Assembly (NCBI GenBank): GCA_022497155.1
Contig: MU385716.1
Span: forward strand, 310,001-374,000
DNA length: 64,000 nucleotides
From: Whalleya microplaca
Taxonomy: Eukaryota > Ascomycota > Sordariomycetes > Xylariales > Xylariaceae
Direction of reading: 5' to 3'
Made by a program: the position numbers and the translations under genes. Shown here piece by piece: positions 21,855 to 34,210 of the stretch (positions within the stretch are counted from its first letter, which is position 1; each line of letters starts with the position of its first letter). A model generated the notes under the pieces. That model did no database searches and was not told where the DNA came from. It saw only the letters and a list, made by a program, of their open reading frames with translations.

Positions 21855-24744
21855 ATGGGCGACTGGGAGGCCTCCCAACCCCCCCAACATCATCGAACCC
21901 ATCACCACCGTCACCATCACCGGCGACGCAATGGGAAGAGCACGTCTAGAAGCTCTAATGGCGGGCATCACTCGAAACGCCAGCGCCTAGCTCAGAATAG
22001 CATAGTGAATCCGGGAAACTTGTACCGAATGACACAGTCGCAAACAGGCCATAGCATGGTCGAGAACTGGCTAGAACAAACGGCAAACCAAACGGCAGGC
22101 CAAACACCCTGCTCCTGGCGCAGATCCCCACGACATCAAGAAGAAGGTCCATTGGACGTAGCATTGTCTTCCAACCGAAGACCTGCGCGCGTAGATCCGG
22201 GATGGAACCTTCGTCACGTCTTTCCTATAACTAACACGCCTACTCCTCCTCGGCCGCTAGGCGAGCGGGGTACAAGAAACTCTAAGCGACAGCGTCGTAG
22301 CTTTAGTGACAGCTCATTCATCAGTGGTTTTGAAAATTGCGCGAGAACTCCTGATAATGGCCATGAGCCCTTGTCACGGGAATGCAAAGACACAGGTCTA
22401 GATCCTGTGGACACTTCATCTGTTGTGTCTCACATAGATCAAGCAGAAACTTTCGAGAAGAGACCAAGACACAAGACCAGGACAGGCAAATATGATAGGC
22501 GGAAAAAGCGCGAACATGAAAGGGAGAAGACTAAAGGTCATGATGAGCGACGAGCCAAGAGAGCCAAGAAGTCAGGAAAGAGGAAACATATGGCATCTAG
22601 CAAGGATGTCGTAGATAATTTTGCGTCTGATGCTGTGCTAAATGATCGCATCACGGTGAGTTCCTTGACTGCTATGCGTATGATATCTGGTTTGACCTAT
22701 CTTTAGATACAACCCTCCCTTAGGCCTGGTATCTTTGACAACGGGCGGTTGTCCAAGAAGCAGCCCAGTGAGTGAAGCTCTTTTGATTCTAGGCAACAAG
22801 TCCTAATAGTGAATAGTCTCTGATCTAGCTTTCTCTAAAATGCAAATCCAGAGTCACCAGAAACGAAACACACAGCCAAAACCGCTGTCCGAATCTCGCC
22901 TGAGAGAACGACGACGCGAAAATCGAGAAATCGAGGAAGCTTCTTCCTTTTTTCTACCATCAAAGGCCAACGGAGGCACTGGTTCAAGTCTACTTTACGC
23001 AGACAGTAAAAACCAACTCAGATGCTTGCGAAGAGGCCAGAATAGGGGGGTTGAATCTGCACATGGCCGGGAGCTTTCCACATCATCGCCACAGAATGAC
23101 CGCAAGAACCCCAAATACCGCTCAGAATCTCTTATGCATAATGATGAGGTTATCGAGGCTCCTACTCTCGACCTTCGGAATTCCACCGAAAATAGGCTAG
23201 GGTCAAGCAAAAACACCACTTACTTCACATGGTCCAGGAGTAGCCGTTCGCCTCAGTCCAACAAAAAAGGAAACAAAACAAACTCGCACAAAACTTCGTC
23301 ATGGATCACAACTCCTGGATCCATCAAGAAAGCTCTTATCGCAACAGGAGTCTATCAGAACACTGGTATACGATCATATGATGGTTCTGTTACTAAACAG
23401 GCTACAGACGCAACAATAAGTCCCACGGAAACACCTAAGCTTCGTGACGCGGTGGTACACACAGCAGTGCAGAATAACTCTAGTAAGAAACATAATGGAT
23501 CTATCAAGTCCCCAAGGGGAAATTACATGGATCAAGCAATGATGACAGACGACTCTTCAAGGTCTCTTGAGCAACGTTGGAGGGATATTCTGCCCTCCGA
23601 GTGGAGATCTCAACACAAACCTGTATCGCCCCGTCATATTCCAATAACTAATGAGCACCAACTACCCCAGCTACAAGGGAGAGAGACTCGAGAGTCACCT
23701 CAAGTTACCCATCCCATGGACCGCCAGCAAATCGCCGAAAAGACTCGCATCAGAGCTCTAAGAAGGTCTATCTCAAGACCAACTCTAAATTTGATAGGTA
23801 CCAACATGAGCACGAAAGACACGAACTCTGGGGGAGTGACTGACTGTATACATGAAGCACACGATTCACAGATGTTAGGTTCGAACGATTGTGCCTCGAG
23901 AACTTCAAGAGATGCAATGCCCCCTCCCCCTCTTCCTCCTGGAGGACATAGTCCTGATCCCACCGCAAGCTCTAACCGGGAGGAGGTTTGTCACATCCAA
24001 AAGAGCCGCGAGGAAAATGATGCAGCACCCGAGGCTTTGCAAGTTCCTAGCCCTGCAGCTCATAATCACCAATCTCAATATTCACACGAGTCGGTTAACA
24101 GCTACAATGGGTCTGATTCAATACCAGAGCTAAGCACAGGTATCGAAAGGACACTGTCATCACTCGACACAGTCTCGTGGCTACCTCAGCCGAGAACACC
24201 ATCTATTGATGAGATCCAAAGACAAAACACCATTTCTAGGCCGCATATGGAATCGACTATTTATGTAGGTCAATTAAAGCAACAGCCTAATGTAGAGAAC
24301 CTCAAAAGAGCTCCGTCGTCAAGGACACAGCCATCCGAAAGCATGGCAGAGTTTATTGAGAGGATAGAGAGGGAGTCACAGCTACCCTCGTTAATGTATG
24401 ATTTTGATCATTCAGAGTCAGTCGGTGATCAATATGATATAACACAGGATCTCTCAGGGTGTAGCACGGAACCACTTTGCAAGCCACAGTCGACTCGCAC
24501 CCCGGAAGCTGAAGAATTTGTAGAGCCGGCTTACAATTCGCAACACCATTCTTGCCGCCTCTCAACTGCAGTCTTAGACCAGGAACAGCTGTACACCCTC
24601 AACCATGGAGAGTTCAATGCTGATACTTCACATAGAACTATCGCTCCCGCATCTTCCGACATCAGTCAATCGTTGGAGGACCTTGAAGATGAGCATTTGG
24701 AGATGTGCAGGTTTTGGCGACCGAATCATTTCTCACAGTTCTAA
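21855..24744 (+). CDS. Conserved-looking fungal protein of unknown function, 925 aa
   Basis: Three exons: 21855-22655, 22707-22767 and 22829-24744; 925 residues. The introns (51 and 61 nt) have GTGAGT donors and TTAG/CTAG acceptors and keep the frame. The N-terminus is His-rich: residues 12-24 are mostly His and Arg. Around residues 215-250 is a dense Lys/Arg block (YDRRKKREHEREK, RRAKRAKKSGKRKH) that reads as a nuclear localisation signal and possibly a coiled helix. Exons 1-3 join in a protein-like segment (LRPGIFDNGRLSKKQP, then KPLSESRLRERRREN), the part most likely to be constrained. The remainder is Ser/Thr/Pro/Gln-rich and probably disordered, with one PPPPLPPG run. No enzyme fold or DNA-binding domain is visible. 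Nuclear location is inferred; the role is unknown. Confidence 0.85.
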
Positions 24745-24841
24745 CATAAGAGTTATATCAATATAAACATACCTAGATACAATTAGTCGCAAATATATTC
24801 CTTATATCCATGCATTGGAATGAATCATGTCCTTATCTCGT

Positions 24842-25871
24842 TCATTCAGGTTCTTGGTCTTTCCACTTCTCTCGTAGGCCCTTAATGTCCATGCCGCACC
24901 GTTGCGCTTTGTCGACTATCGCCCTCGCTTTGCCCGCAACAGGGGCATCGATCATGGCCCCATCCAACGTCCACGCACCTCTGCCCGCACCAGCAGCCTT
25001 CTCATCCGCCACGACGATCCTGACCGCCCACTCGACCTCGCCGTCGCCGGGCGCGAACAGTCGCTGCACCGTCTCGACCTGCGAGGGGTGGATGCACTGC
25101 TTGCCATTGAAGCCCATGGCCTTGCCGCCGCGGCACTCCTCCTCGAGCCGCGCGAGGCCCTCGGCGCCCCGGTACGACGTGCACACGAGGTCGACGGTGC
25201 TGGGCAGGTCGGCGGCGCGCGCCGCCGTCGCGATCGCCGACCGCGCGTACAGGAACTCGCCGAGCCCCGGCGTCCGCGTCAGCGACAGGTCCAGCGCGAA
25301 GTCCTCGGCCGCGAACACCAGCCCGCTCAGGTACGGCGACGCGGCGCAGATCTCGCGCAGGTCCATCACCGCGCGCGCCGACTCGATCAGCGCGATGATC
25401 TTGACCGGGTTGCCTCCGGTTGGGGTTGGCGCGTGCCGCGCCGGCGCCAGGTGGCGCAGCGCGTCGGTCACGAATGTTAGGTCGCTGGCGCTATTCACCT
25501 TGGGCACCATTACGGCGTCAAGGTGCGGCTGCGCTGCCAGCGCGGTCAGGTCGTCTAGCGCGTACGGCGTCGACACAGCATTGATGCGGACGGCGAGCTC
25601 GGCGACGGAGGCGGGCCGCGAGGACAGGCCCGTGAGATGCGCGCGCAGTGCATCGCGAGCTTCCGGCTTCGCGGCCGGCGTCACGGAGTCCTCGAGGTCG
25701 TAGGTTATATTGTCGGAGGCGAGGCCGAGCGACTTCATCAGCATGCGCGGCGAGGAGGCCGGGACTGCGTTGCTGTTAGGAATCATTAGATTAGGGACAG
25801 GAGCGGTCCGGGGGTACGGCACCGTAGAGCAGAGCTCGCCGGAGAATGGAGCTCGACTTAGCCGCCGCCAT
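24842..25871 (-). CDS. CitE-like HpcH/HpaI aldolase-family lyase
   Basis: Two exons on the minus strand, 25871-25823 and 25764-24842; 323 residues. Splicing replaces a run-on N-terminus with MAAAKSSSILRRALLY joined to VPASSPRMLMKSLGL, the usual start of this family, so ATG 25871 is preferred. The TIM-barrel signatures are present: DLEDSV at 39-44 (metal Asp/Glu), a VRIN strand, MVPKV, LIES (metal Glu), FAAEDFALDL and GFNGKQCIHPSQV. The family includes citrate lyase beta subunits and mammalian CLYBL (citramalyl-CoA lyase), which cleave 3-hydroxy-acyl-CoA thioesters. The basic, hydroxylated N-terminus could be a mitochondrial presequence. The gene is much richer in GC, especially at third positions, than the gene just upstream. 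Exact substrate is inferred only at family level. Confidence 0.92.
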
Positions 25872-27627
25872 TGCTACATATAGGATTGTCGAGCTCTAAA
25901 GCTAAGAGAAGCTGCTACTCTCATGGATGATAGACTTCGTTAACTTCAACAACCCGCGGCACTGATGTCATTGCCAGCTGCCGGACGAGGGGACGTATGT
26001 AACGGCAGTTCTATTTTAAGCCACTGCACGGACCATATAGTCATGCTTGATACATGTATGTACATACAAGACAGGGGTAGCTCAAGACCAATTACAATTA
26101 TCTCATTCAAAAGCCTACTTTGTTCGGGTTGCATAGCTCTTAGGCGTCCTAATGGTTCGAGATACGACAGATTTTACGACATTTTCGTCTCTTATTAGTC
26201 TATCTTAGAATTGGAATATACCCTCTTATCGACCTTGACCTTGATCCTCATTATTGATACTAAGTGTATATCAACAGTTGAATAATAGGAAGGTAATGTC
26301 TCTTCGTAGGTACAGAACTCTAGTGACTATGAGTTTCTATAGTCCCTATCTCTCCCAATTCCAAATCTGGTCCATGATATTTCTTCCTTGCTGTTCCAGT
26401 TCACTACACTTGGGAAAAATGCCGTCCTTAACGTCTGCTTTTGGAGGCTACTGGGTGCGGCGTGTCCTGCGTAGTAGTAGGTCGAAGAGCATATCACTTT
26501 GAATGCTGCCGAATCTAGACTTACTCGCAAGCTGTGAAATCTCTGGCTTGGACCCTCAAACTGACTGCATGACGCTCGTGCTTATTCTAGTGTATTCCTC
26601 GGCTCGAGAAGTAGACGCTTAGAATCAAGACCTGGTCACCTGATTGCAGGAAGGGCAATCTATACTATCCTTTCAAGCGAATTGTGTGACCATACGCAAA
26701 GTGCTCAGCAGGTTGTGGCATGCTATATCGTGCTAGTGCTGGATGGTCTAGCAGCAATCCGACCCTATGTCAGCAGACATGGCTTTAGTTACCCCGGTGG
26801 AAGATGTGTCTAGATCTGCTGTGATCGAATGTTTTCGGGGTTGCATTAAGATGACACCTGTTCGCATAGCAATAGCTTATCTCGAGGCTCTCTAGCCACA
26901 TAGAATAGTACTGGAGCTAGGTATGGAGTTGGATCCAAGGAACAAGGCCATCCGATATTTTGCTAGATAGGCATGTTTTGAAAACGATGCGGCAGCTTGA
27001 ACCTGGTTAAAGAAACGTTCCAGAAGCTACGCTTCCAAAAATAGATGCATCAAGCTGTTCGCGGCCGCCATCGTCCAGGCTAGTCTGTCGCTGTCCTAGA
27101 CCCTGAAATATTCGAAAGGGGTCGTGGTCTAACAGCTTCATCATATAAGCGCAAGCCAGGAATGCGACTTCAATTTGACTATTTTAGTTATTGAGGATTT
27201 CGGCCAAGCAGGTGATGAATAAACCATAGTGAAATCACTGAAATGGTTCGCAGGTGGTTCATTGGGAGACTCGACCCGGATAAATCGCCCCGGGTATTTA
27301 TGGCATCTATGGCTCATTCGCGCCATCTTTCATCTATCGATATTAACAATAGATGAATTCTCATCCTGTTTACCGTGGGTGAGCGAGCGAGACACTTTTC
27401 GGGCATAGAGGGGGGAGACGAAGGGCTTTCCTATAAATACGTTGACGGTGAACAATGACGATCAGAACCATTTCGAGGTACGGGACAGGACGATAACCAT
27501 CATAATACAACGAGAACATCTTGTTCATCATCTAGCTATATTTCTACAATATACCTGTCTTGACTTTTGAGATAACCCCTGTCTCATTATTGCCTACCCA
27601 CTCCTATTGACCAGTCAACCATCCACC
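25872..27627. other. Divergent promoter region, no gene recognised
   Basis: 1.75 kb between the minus CitE-like gene and the plus secreted-protein gene. A TATA element lies near its right end. No coding frame of note was seen. Confidence 0.5.
27432..27439 (+). promoter_or_regulatory. TATAAATA box of the secreted-protein gene
   Basis: Consensus TATAAATA, 196 bp upstream of the start codon at 27628, with CT-rich sequence downstream. It suggests a strongly or conditionally expressed promoter. Confidence 0.5.
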
Positions 27628-28179
27628 ATGGTCCGAACAGGACTCATAGCCCTGGCCCTCGCGGCACTAGCCCAGACCGCCCCGGTGTCCGAACCAACGA
27701 AGACCATTAAGTCAAGACAGTTTACCTGGGGCGACCCGGGGACCTGGTTCGGCGGAGGTAACGACCAACCTCCGGTACCCGCTCCCTCCACCACCATTCT
27801 GCCCCCTATTGTCGGGGGTCTCGAACCATCGACCAAGCGACAAGATGACACGATCGGAATAGGTGGGAGCGCACCCGATGAGACGAAAGCCAAGATTATC
27901 GCACTGGAGCTCGAGTTGGAGAAGCTCCTTCAGGCTTTCGGCACGCACGCCCCGTGGCCCATCGCTCAGAGGATCGACTTCCTCAAGGCCGAGCTTCTCA
28001 AGTACGGCATCACGGTTGTCCAGAGCCCCGATGGGACCACCACCACTTTCACCCCGGGCAAGCGAGCCGTCGAGGCATACCTCCCCGGCGGCCCCCTAGT
28101 CCCGGCTAACCCGTACCCCGGAGGTGGCCTCGTCCCCGAGCCCACCGTCCCCGGTGGACCCATCCAGATTAGCGATTAG
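27628..28179 (+). CDS. Small secreted protein with Kex2-type processing sites
   Basis: One exon of 183 residues. The start is ATG 27628 in the strong context CCACCATGG. Residues 1-18 are a clear signal peptide (MVRTGLIALALAALAQTA). The rest has no cysteine. Basic sites are Lys-Ser-Arg at 28-30, Lys70-Arg71 and Lys145-Arg146, each followed by Gln or Ala. Cleavage would release a Gly/Pro-rich piece (about 31-69), a central helical piece (72-144; ETKAKIIALELELEKLLQ and APWPIAQRIDFLKAELL) and a Pro/Gly-rich tail. This is the layout of Kex2-processed secreted precursors in filamentous fungi. The central helix pair looks conserved in style, but I know no named function. It could be a secreted peptide, a cell-wall-associated protein or an effector-like protein. 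Confidence 0.85.
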   Translation: MVRTGLIALALAALAQTAPVSEPTKTIKSRQFTWGDPGTWFGGGNDQPPVPAPSTTILPPIVGGLEPSTKRQDDTIGIGGSAPDETKAKIIALELELEKLLQAFGTHAPWPIAQRIDFLKAELLKYGITVVQSPDGTTTTFTPGKRAVEAYLPGGPLVPANPYPGGGLVPEPTVPGGPIQISD

Positions 28180-31100
28180 ATACTGTCTGTGTTTCTACGC
28201 TTGTTACCGACGGAATGGCACCGATTAGATAGTTGGGAGACCTAAGGCGCCTGTATGACTTATGCTAAGGATAGGGGATGACAGATGTAAAGGTCAAGCA
28301 GCGTAGGAAACTGAGGGCTAGAGCGGCGTGTGATATTTGAGTTTCTCCATTGTTTATTTGTGGTCTTATTAGTGGTTGTTAGAAATTGACTGGTTCCTCT
28401 AACGTCGAAACTGCCGTTCACTCGGCCTCGAGACTTACGTGAAAATGTCCTACCATCAAAAATAGAACTTATACGCCCCAACTTCTAGCAGAGCTGTTAC
28501 TTGGTTACGACTCTTTAGGGTAGAACCTTACGAAAGTGCCGGTTTCTACAAACGCAAGCTTCACTCCACCCCTCAAGGCTCCAGTAGACTTATACCAACC
28601 TAATGCGGTAGGAAGGCGTGTTGGTTGATTAATAAGCTCTATTGGACCCCTTGATGCGCTATGAGCCTTAAAGGGGTACTGCTACTCAGTCTGTTCGGGC
28701 CTTTCCCTCGCGGGAAACGAGTCGGGCAAGATCCACAACGACACTTCAAGTTTCAGCATCTGACAAGAGTCTCTGTAGCTAGGAAAAAGGGTGATCATGA
28801 AAGTAGTAGTCACGATAGAATATCGTGAGAAATACCTCAGCTCTCTCCGCATCTATCTCCACTGGGAGGCATGAGTAAGTATTATCAAAGTACGGGGCGT
28901 CAGGTGGGTATTTATGATACCTCCGGATATTCCGCCAGAAACTCAAAATGATGGCCATGACACGCATAAGCGGGAGCCGACCCAACACGTGAGATGACAA
29001 AGAGTCCCGCAGCCTAACAGGTTAGAGACTTCAAATACCCGCCCGCGGATCGTGGACTTGTATGAGTATTGGTCGACGGCGTGGAATTAGAGTTCGCGAA
29101 TAATGCCGCAATTTAGACCTTTTAGAAAATCTGGACTCATCTGAATAGTTGATGAATGTGTAGATGGTGGCTTCTAGCGCCGGGTGATCTTGCAGCTTCG
29201 GATACGGGTAGTGGGCTCAACTCTAAATAGTACGGCAAGAAACCTCCACTGCTAGACGCCGTCGAATACATAGATCACCACTAGGGGTAGTATATAATGA
29301 TGCCTACCATGGAAGTTTCGGTCGCCTCGAAGCTTGGCTAGATACTAGTCCTACGATTGGGGGCGGGTGGGTATTAACAATAAGAGGTTTACGAACATAT
29401 GACGAGATAAATGATCATTATAAGTCCCACTTGAACCAAAGAGGGCGGCGCGTCTAAAATCATTTGCTGAGCCAATGTCCAGTAGCACGTAGCCGCCAAC
29501 CTCACTTGTTCACCACTATAAAAGCTTGATCAGTTTGCTATCTATAGTAATGGGTCTGAGGCTCTATCGACACCCCTAAGGAGCTATACCAGTAGGTATA
29601 GCTAGTACCCTAGACGAGTCAGACAGTCGCGGATGAATCTCATCTGGCACTATCTGAGCAGTGTAGCAGTGCTAAACCAGTTGTTCTTACACAAAAACAA
29701 CAAAAACCATATATGTACCGAAGCAGTTCTAACAAGTGGCCTCTTATGAAGTGGCCCGTGCCGTCTGACTACTATCCCACAAATCCAGGGCTCAATATCG
29801 CACGACATCATTTCTGGCTTCGTATTGGTTCTCCCGTATCATCTAAGGGAATGGTGTCGTGGCAGCTGAAACGCTTCTAAGTCACACCTAGAACACGCCG
29901 TGAAGAAGACGAAAGGCAAGGCGTCACGCTCACCCAGCCCCGCCGTCATCATCGGATGTGTTCTTTGGAGGATGATGTAAGACGGAAGGATAGTGTAAAG
30001 GGAAGTAATACTAAAACCTATGATGTTACTCATATAAGTCCAGCAAATGTTCGGGAAATGGCTGGCCCCAGGGACATGTTTCCCGGTAGAAGTCTCAGAT
30101 GATCATTAGGTCGCACTTCTGACAATGTAAAACTCGGTGGTTGAGCTGGACATCAGCCTCATCACTGAACGACGAATAGTAATACTCTACACTATACGTG
30201 CCACAGTCGTGGGAACGCCTCAAGTCTTGGATACTGTTTACACTATCAGAAATTTCCGACTGTGACGCTAGGCTAGATATTACGAGAGATGGAAATTCCG
30301 AGTGTCTTACCGACTGTACGTGCGTACATAGCATAGCGTACGTCGTAGACTCTTGGGCTTCGGGCCGGTGCTACCATGGCAGCACGATCTACTATGTGTT
30401 GCAAGGCTTTTTTTGCGCCGTGTGACTGTCATCGAGTCCTAGACGCGCGCCATTCCAAGATTATTTCTAGCCTTAGCACTCATTGGCATATGCCGGATCA
30501 TCCGTTTAGGCCTAGACCGGTGACAGCCGCGCACGCATGAAAGCCACAGCATGTGTCGGTGTCTATAGAATGGCTTCAGAAGGTCTTTATTGGTTGACAG
30601 ACAACTTTGGCATAGTGCCACATAAGACACGATGAATTGTCCTTTCGCCTCCTCGCCCCTCACAAGTAACTATAACGGTTTGCGTGAGAGCGGACGCATA
30701 GGCGAAGGACCCGCGATGGCATGATAGGAGCCGCTGACAGTCCACCCATATATGGCATTGCAGGTAAGCTACGCTACGACATATTGTTTTAAACATATCG
30801 ATTGCTTACTAGTCTGCCTAATTAGAGTCACTCCTTAGACACGAGAGTCTAGTTAAACTGGGTGATATGACAGATGGCTGGCTGTCAAAGCTTAAGCTAA
30901 CGTATAGAAGAACTCTATTATAGCTCCCTGCCTAGACACTTGCGCAAGGCGGGCCTAAAGTATATTCAACTACATGCAGGTAGGCCCGCAGTTAGTATCA
31001 GTCAGAGAGAACCCAGAGCCTGTAACGCTGACTGCTTCGATGAATGATGAAGGATTATCCGACTGTCCAGGCAGTCGTCTGTGGGGAAGGTCTGCCTGCT

Positions 31101-34100
31101 AGAAGGCTCCAGCATATGTGCAATACTCCTCACACCTGAATCGAGACTCCTCTCATTCCGATGCCAAGGGAACTCGGCCAAGATAGAGTATAGCAGAAAT
31201 ATAGTTCACTGCGGAGGAGTTCTGTGGGAACAGTATCCCGAAAACGGATGGCATCCGCGTGCCATCTAGACTCTAACACAGAAAGTGGAAAAGTATCGAG
31301 ATGACACGCAGTCGAAGAGGATCAGGTGCTACGGCTGACATTGGTTACTGGTTCTTTTGGTAGGGAACTATGGCTGCAACAGGATCACAGATCGGGCACA
31401 GGATCCAAGTCTTTCTCAACTCAAGGAGTGATAGAATCCCTTCAGCCCTTATCGAGCGGCACCACGTCAGAGAAACGCACGTCTCCCCCACACGCCAATG
31501 GCGCACATTCCAGCCAGTGACAAGACAGCGAACGGGGTGTCTGAGCCACCTTTTTCTGGGGTTGGAGATGCCTTCACCAGCTCGTGCAATTGGGAAAGCA
31601 CATGTGAATGGTCCAATTGCCTATCTATGTCTCGTGTGCTCCGTGCTCTCGCAACCACCAGCGAGAGAGGCAAGGCATATCCACAATGTATCGGCCGAAA
31701 TATTCAATAACACGAGTTAGACGAACGAGAAACTGGGTCACAGTAATGGCATTACAGCCCTGAAGAGTGGTCCATCACATTATGCCCATGTGAATCGAAA
31801 GAATCTGCATATCTACTCCATACTCGGGAGGGAGCCCTTTGTGATGGCGGACATAAGCGTAGGAACTCAGCCTTCTTCGATCCAATGTCATGCACCACAT
31901 CGACCTCAACGGCGCAGAGACGGCAACAGAAACATGGTTCTTTTGATTAGATTATAGTATTAGAACGAGGATCTCTGGGAGGATCCCGCCATTTTAGCAA
32001 GGGAGATAGAGTGCCCTTCCCATCATTGAAACCCTTTTCACCGCCATGTGCCCAGGGAACTACCATCGGTCCAATCACCACGCGGAACAGGGGTGGCTGA
32101 CGACCACCATGCCTAAATCATCGACGCGCATGTGGCAGGCATTCACACGCTTAAGTTGATTCGCCCGAGGCGAACGGTAGGTAATGTGGAAATCAGGGAA
32201 AGGGGAAAGGCACGCAGACAAGGGCAATTCCCACACACCAATGCACCGGAAGCGCGCTAGCAAGGTTCGACTGCGCAGCGATTGAAGAGGCATCTGCGCT
32301 GCAACAGCGTAATGAGAGAGAAGCGAATATTGTGATAGGTATGATTGGGGAGATTGGGGGACTCGAAGCGTGAAATGGAAAAATGCCCGGCGTTCCGAGC
32401 TACTGCAAGCCCGTCTCATCAACTGCTGCTGCTGCACCGGCCCAGCCGCGCAAACTTTTTGCGTCCAACAAGGCTGGGCTCTTCATTTACAAGGTAATGT
32501 AGCAGGTCGCACGACGAACGACGGACTCAAAAACGTGGACCTTGCAATGATCGACGGCTGGCCTCTACGCCCAAGATGTGAATGAGCCAATAGTCCACCA
32601 TAGATTCAATCAAGACTCGAGCCGGTGGACGACTAGCACGTAGATGACTGTGAACCGCCAGGACCATGCCCACTCAAGTTCGAGGATTCGAACATATTGC
32701 AATTTCGTAAGGCAGAGGACTCCGAAGAACCCACATAGTCACATCAAGTGTCCACACATACAATGGTAGTGATGTGCCGCGAGAATTCGAGAAGTGGAAG
32801 CGGACTGTGCAGGGCTGCCCGAGATGCACAATGCGAAAAGGAACCTAGTGCCTAGGGAAAGCATTAGTCTAAGTCTTCGACCTTTGCCCCAGGAGGTCTA
32901 CTGCAGAACTAATGCGGGTATTGTTACATCGATGGCTGTCGGTTGGCAGAGACAAGATGATGAGGGCAGACGACTATGCAGACTCTTGCACACTTGCAAG
33001 CCTTGCCCCAGTACGTGCATCTTTAGTACCCCGAAAGTAAGGCGAAGTGGCGTTAACCGGCATTATCCAATCAGAGACATTTGTAGAGATGGCTTCGGAG
33101 GGCTTCTCGAGCCACCGCCCAGATGGGATGATCCTCATGAATCTCAACGTGGTGTTGTGGAAAAGGTATCAGGTTTGGCAACGCCGTAAAGATGGGCGGT
33201 AACTTGACGAAAACTAAACGCGGCACATATTTAGCATACTATCATATATCTCATCAGAAAACGATGCTGTTTGTACGTAGTAGTGTCACTTGCACATAGT
33301 AATAAGATTCCGCTGGAAACTTGGCCGAGTTTGATGGGTTGTTCATCTGCGATTACTCGCTCAAATATATGTATTTGGGTTGTGAAGCGTCTATGTCCGT
33401 TAAGTCTTCGCAATTCCCAAGGGGATCACTCTACTATTGTCAAGTGTCCACCATAGTAGAACGTATAGTACGCGCCAACTGTCGTCGTCGAGCGCAGTAG
33501 GGTTAATGACCCTGTCTGATCTATTCGAAGCCCAATAAACCCCCCCATCCGGAGCCGCACGTCAATGACTTTTCCCAACGTCTCTTGTAGAATCCTGCAA
33601 ACGTATCCATAAAAAGGGAATAAATGTGTGGTATCATCCAAGTGAAAGTGTCGGCCCTCCTCTAAATGCAAATCCGTACAGAACTAATTAAAATGATGTG
33701 TGCAAACAACCCTCCGTTGCTCGAATATCCCATATTGTATGTTCTGCGCCGTAAAACAATGCTCAGCCGTTCCTGTTCCGGATTGCAATGGAATTCGACT
33801 CCATCCCCGGTCTTGTTGGTTGATTCTTATCTTTCAAACCATCCACCAACTCCACGCTGAAATAGACAAAGAAAAAAGCATAACTCTTGAGTTAAGTACA
33901 GATCAAATGGCATTTGACGTCCAGATTTTTGTTGCACGGGCTGTGCATAACTTTTATGGCCTTTTGTTTTTTTGAAATTGGTATTCCCGGTTGTAACCTC
34001 GGTTCCAAATAAAATGGGTATTATAACGTGATATATCGTGATGTAGTTATGTCGGAAGAAAAAAAAGTCCTTTATGAATTGGTCCTTTGGTCGAATTTCA

Positions 34101-34210
34101 TGGCATTCCAAATAGGCGGCCTATTTCCCGGGGATGGTAACAAACAACATGACCTCAAGGCGGAATGCTTCTAGAATATAACAATTACACATGAAGTGAA
34201 ATTAGTGAAG
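28180..34210. other. Gene-poor region, no gene recognised
   Basis: 6 kb downstream of both the secreted-protein gene (plus) and the Ran1-like kinase (minus), so neither promoter is here. Base composition is near 50% GC, unlike a RIP-degraded block. Many frames of 60-130 codons exist on both strands, including 32794-33189 plus. None shows motifs, splice continuity or a good start. No repeats, tRNA or transposon ends were seen. Confidence 0.45.

Noticed and set aside
25002..25703. Long open frames antisense and out of frame to the CitE-like gene
   Set aside because: Shadows caused by high GC content and third-position bias of the real gene.
24842..25822. Unspliced CitE-like frame with a different N-terminus
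   Set aside because: It lacks the conserved start of the family. A 58-nt intron and the upstream ATG at 25871 restore RRALLY joined to VPASSPRM.
26120..26165. Sequence with a tRNA-like GGTTCGA box
   Set aside because: No matching A box, acceptor stem or anticodon stem could be folded.
32794..33189. 131-codon plus frame, with a CPRC-type motif in an alternative frame
   Set aside because: The alternative frame has a CxxC followed by stops and no further zinc ligands; the main frame has no features.
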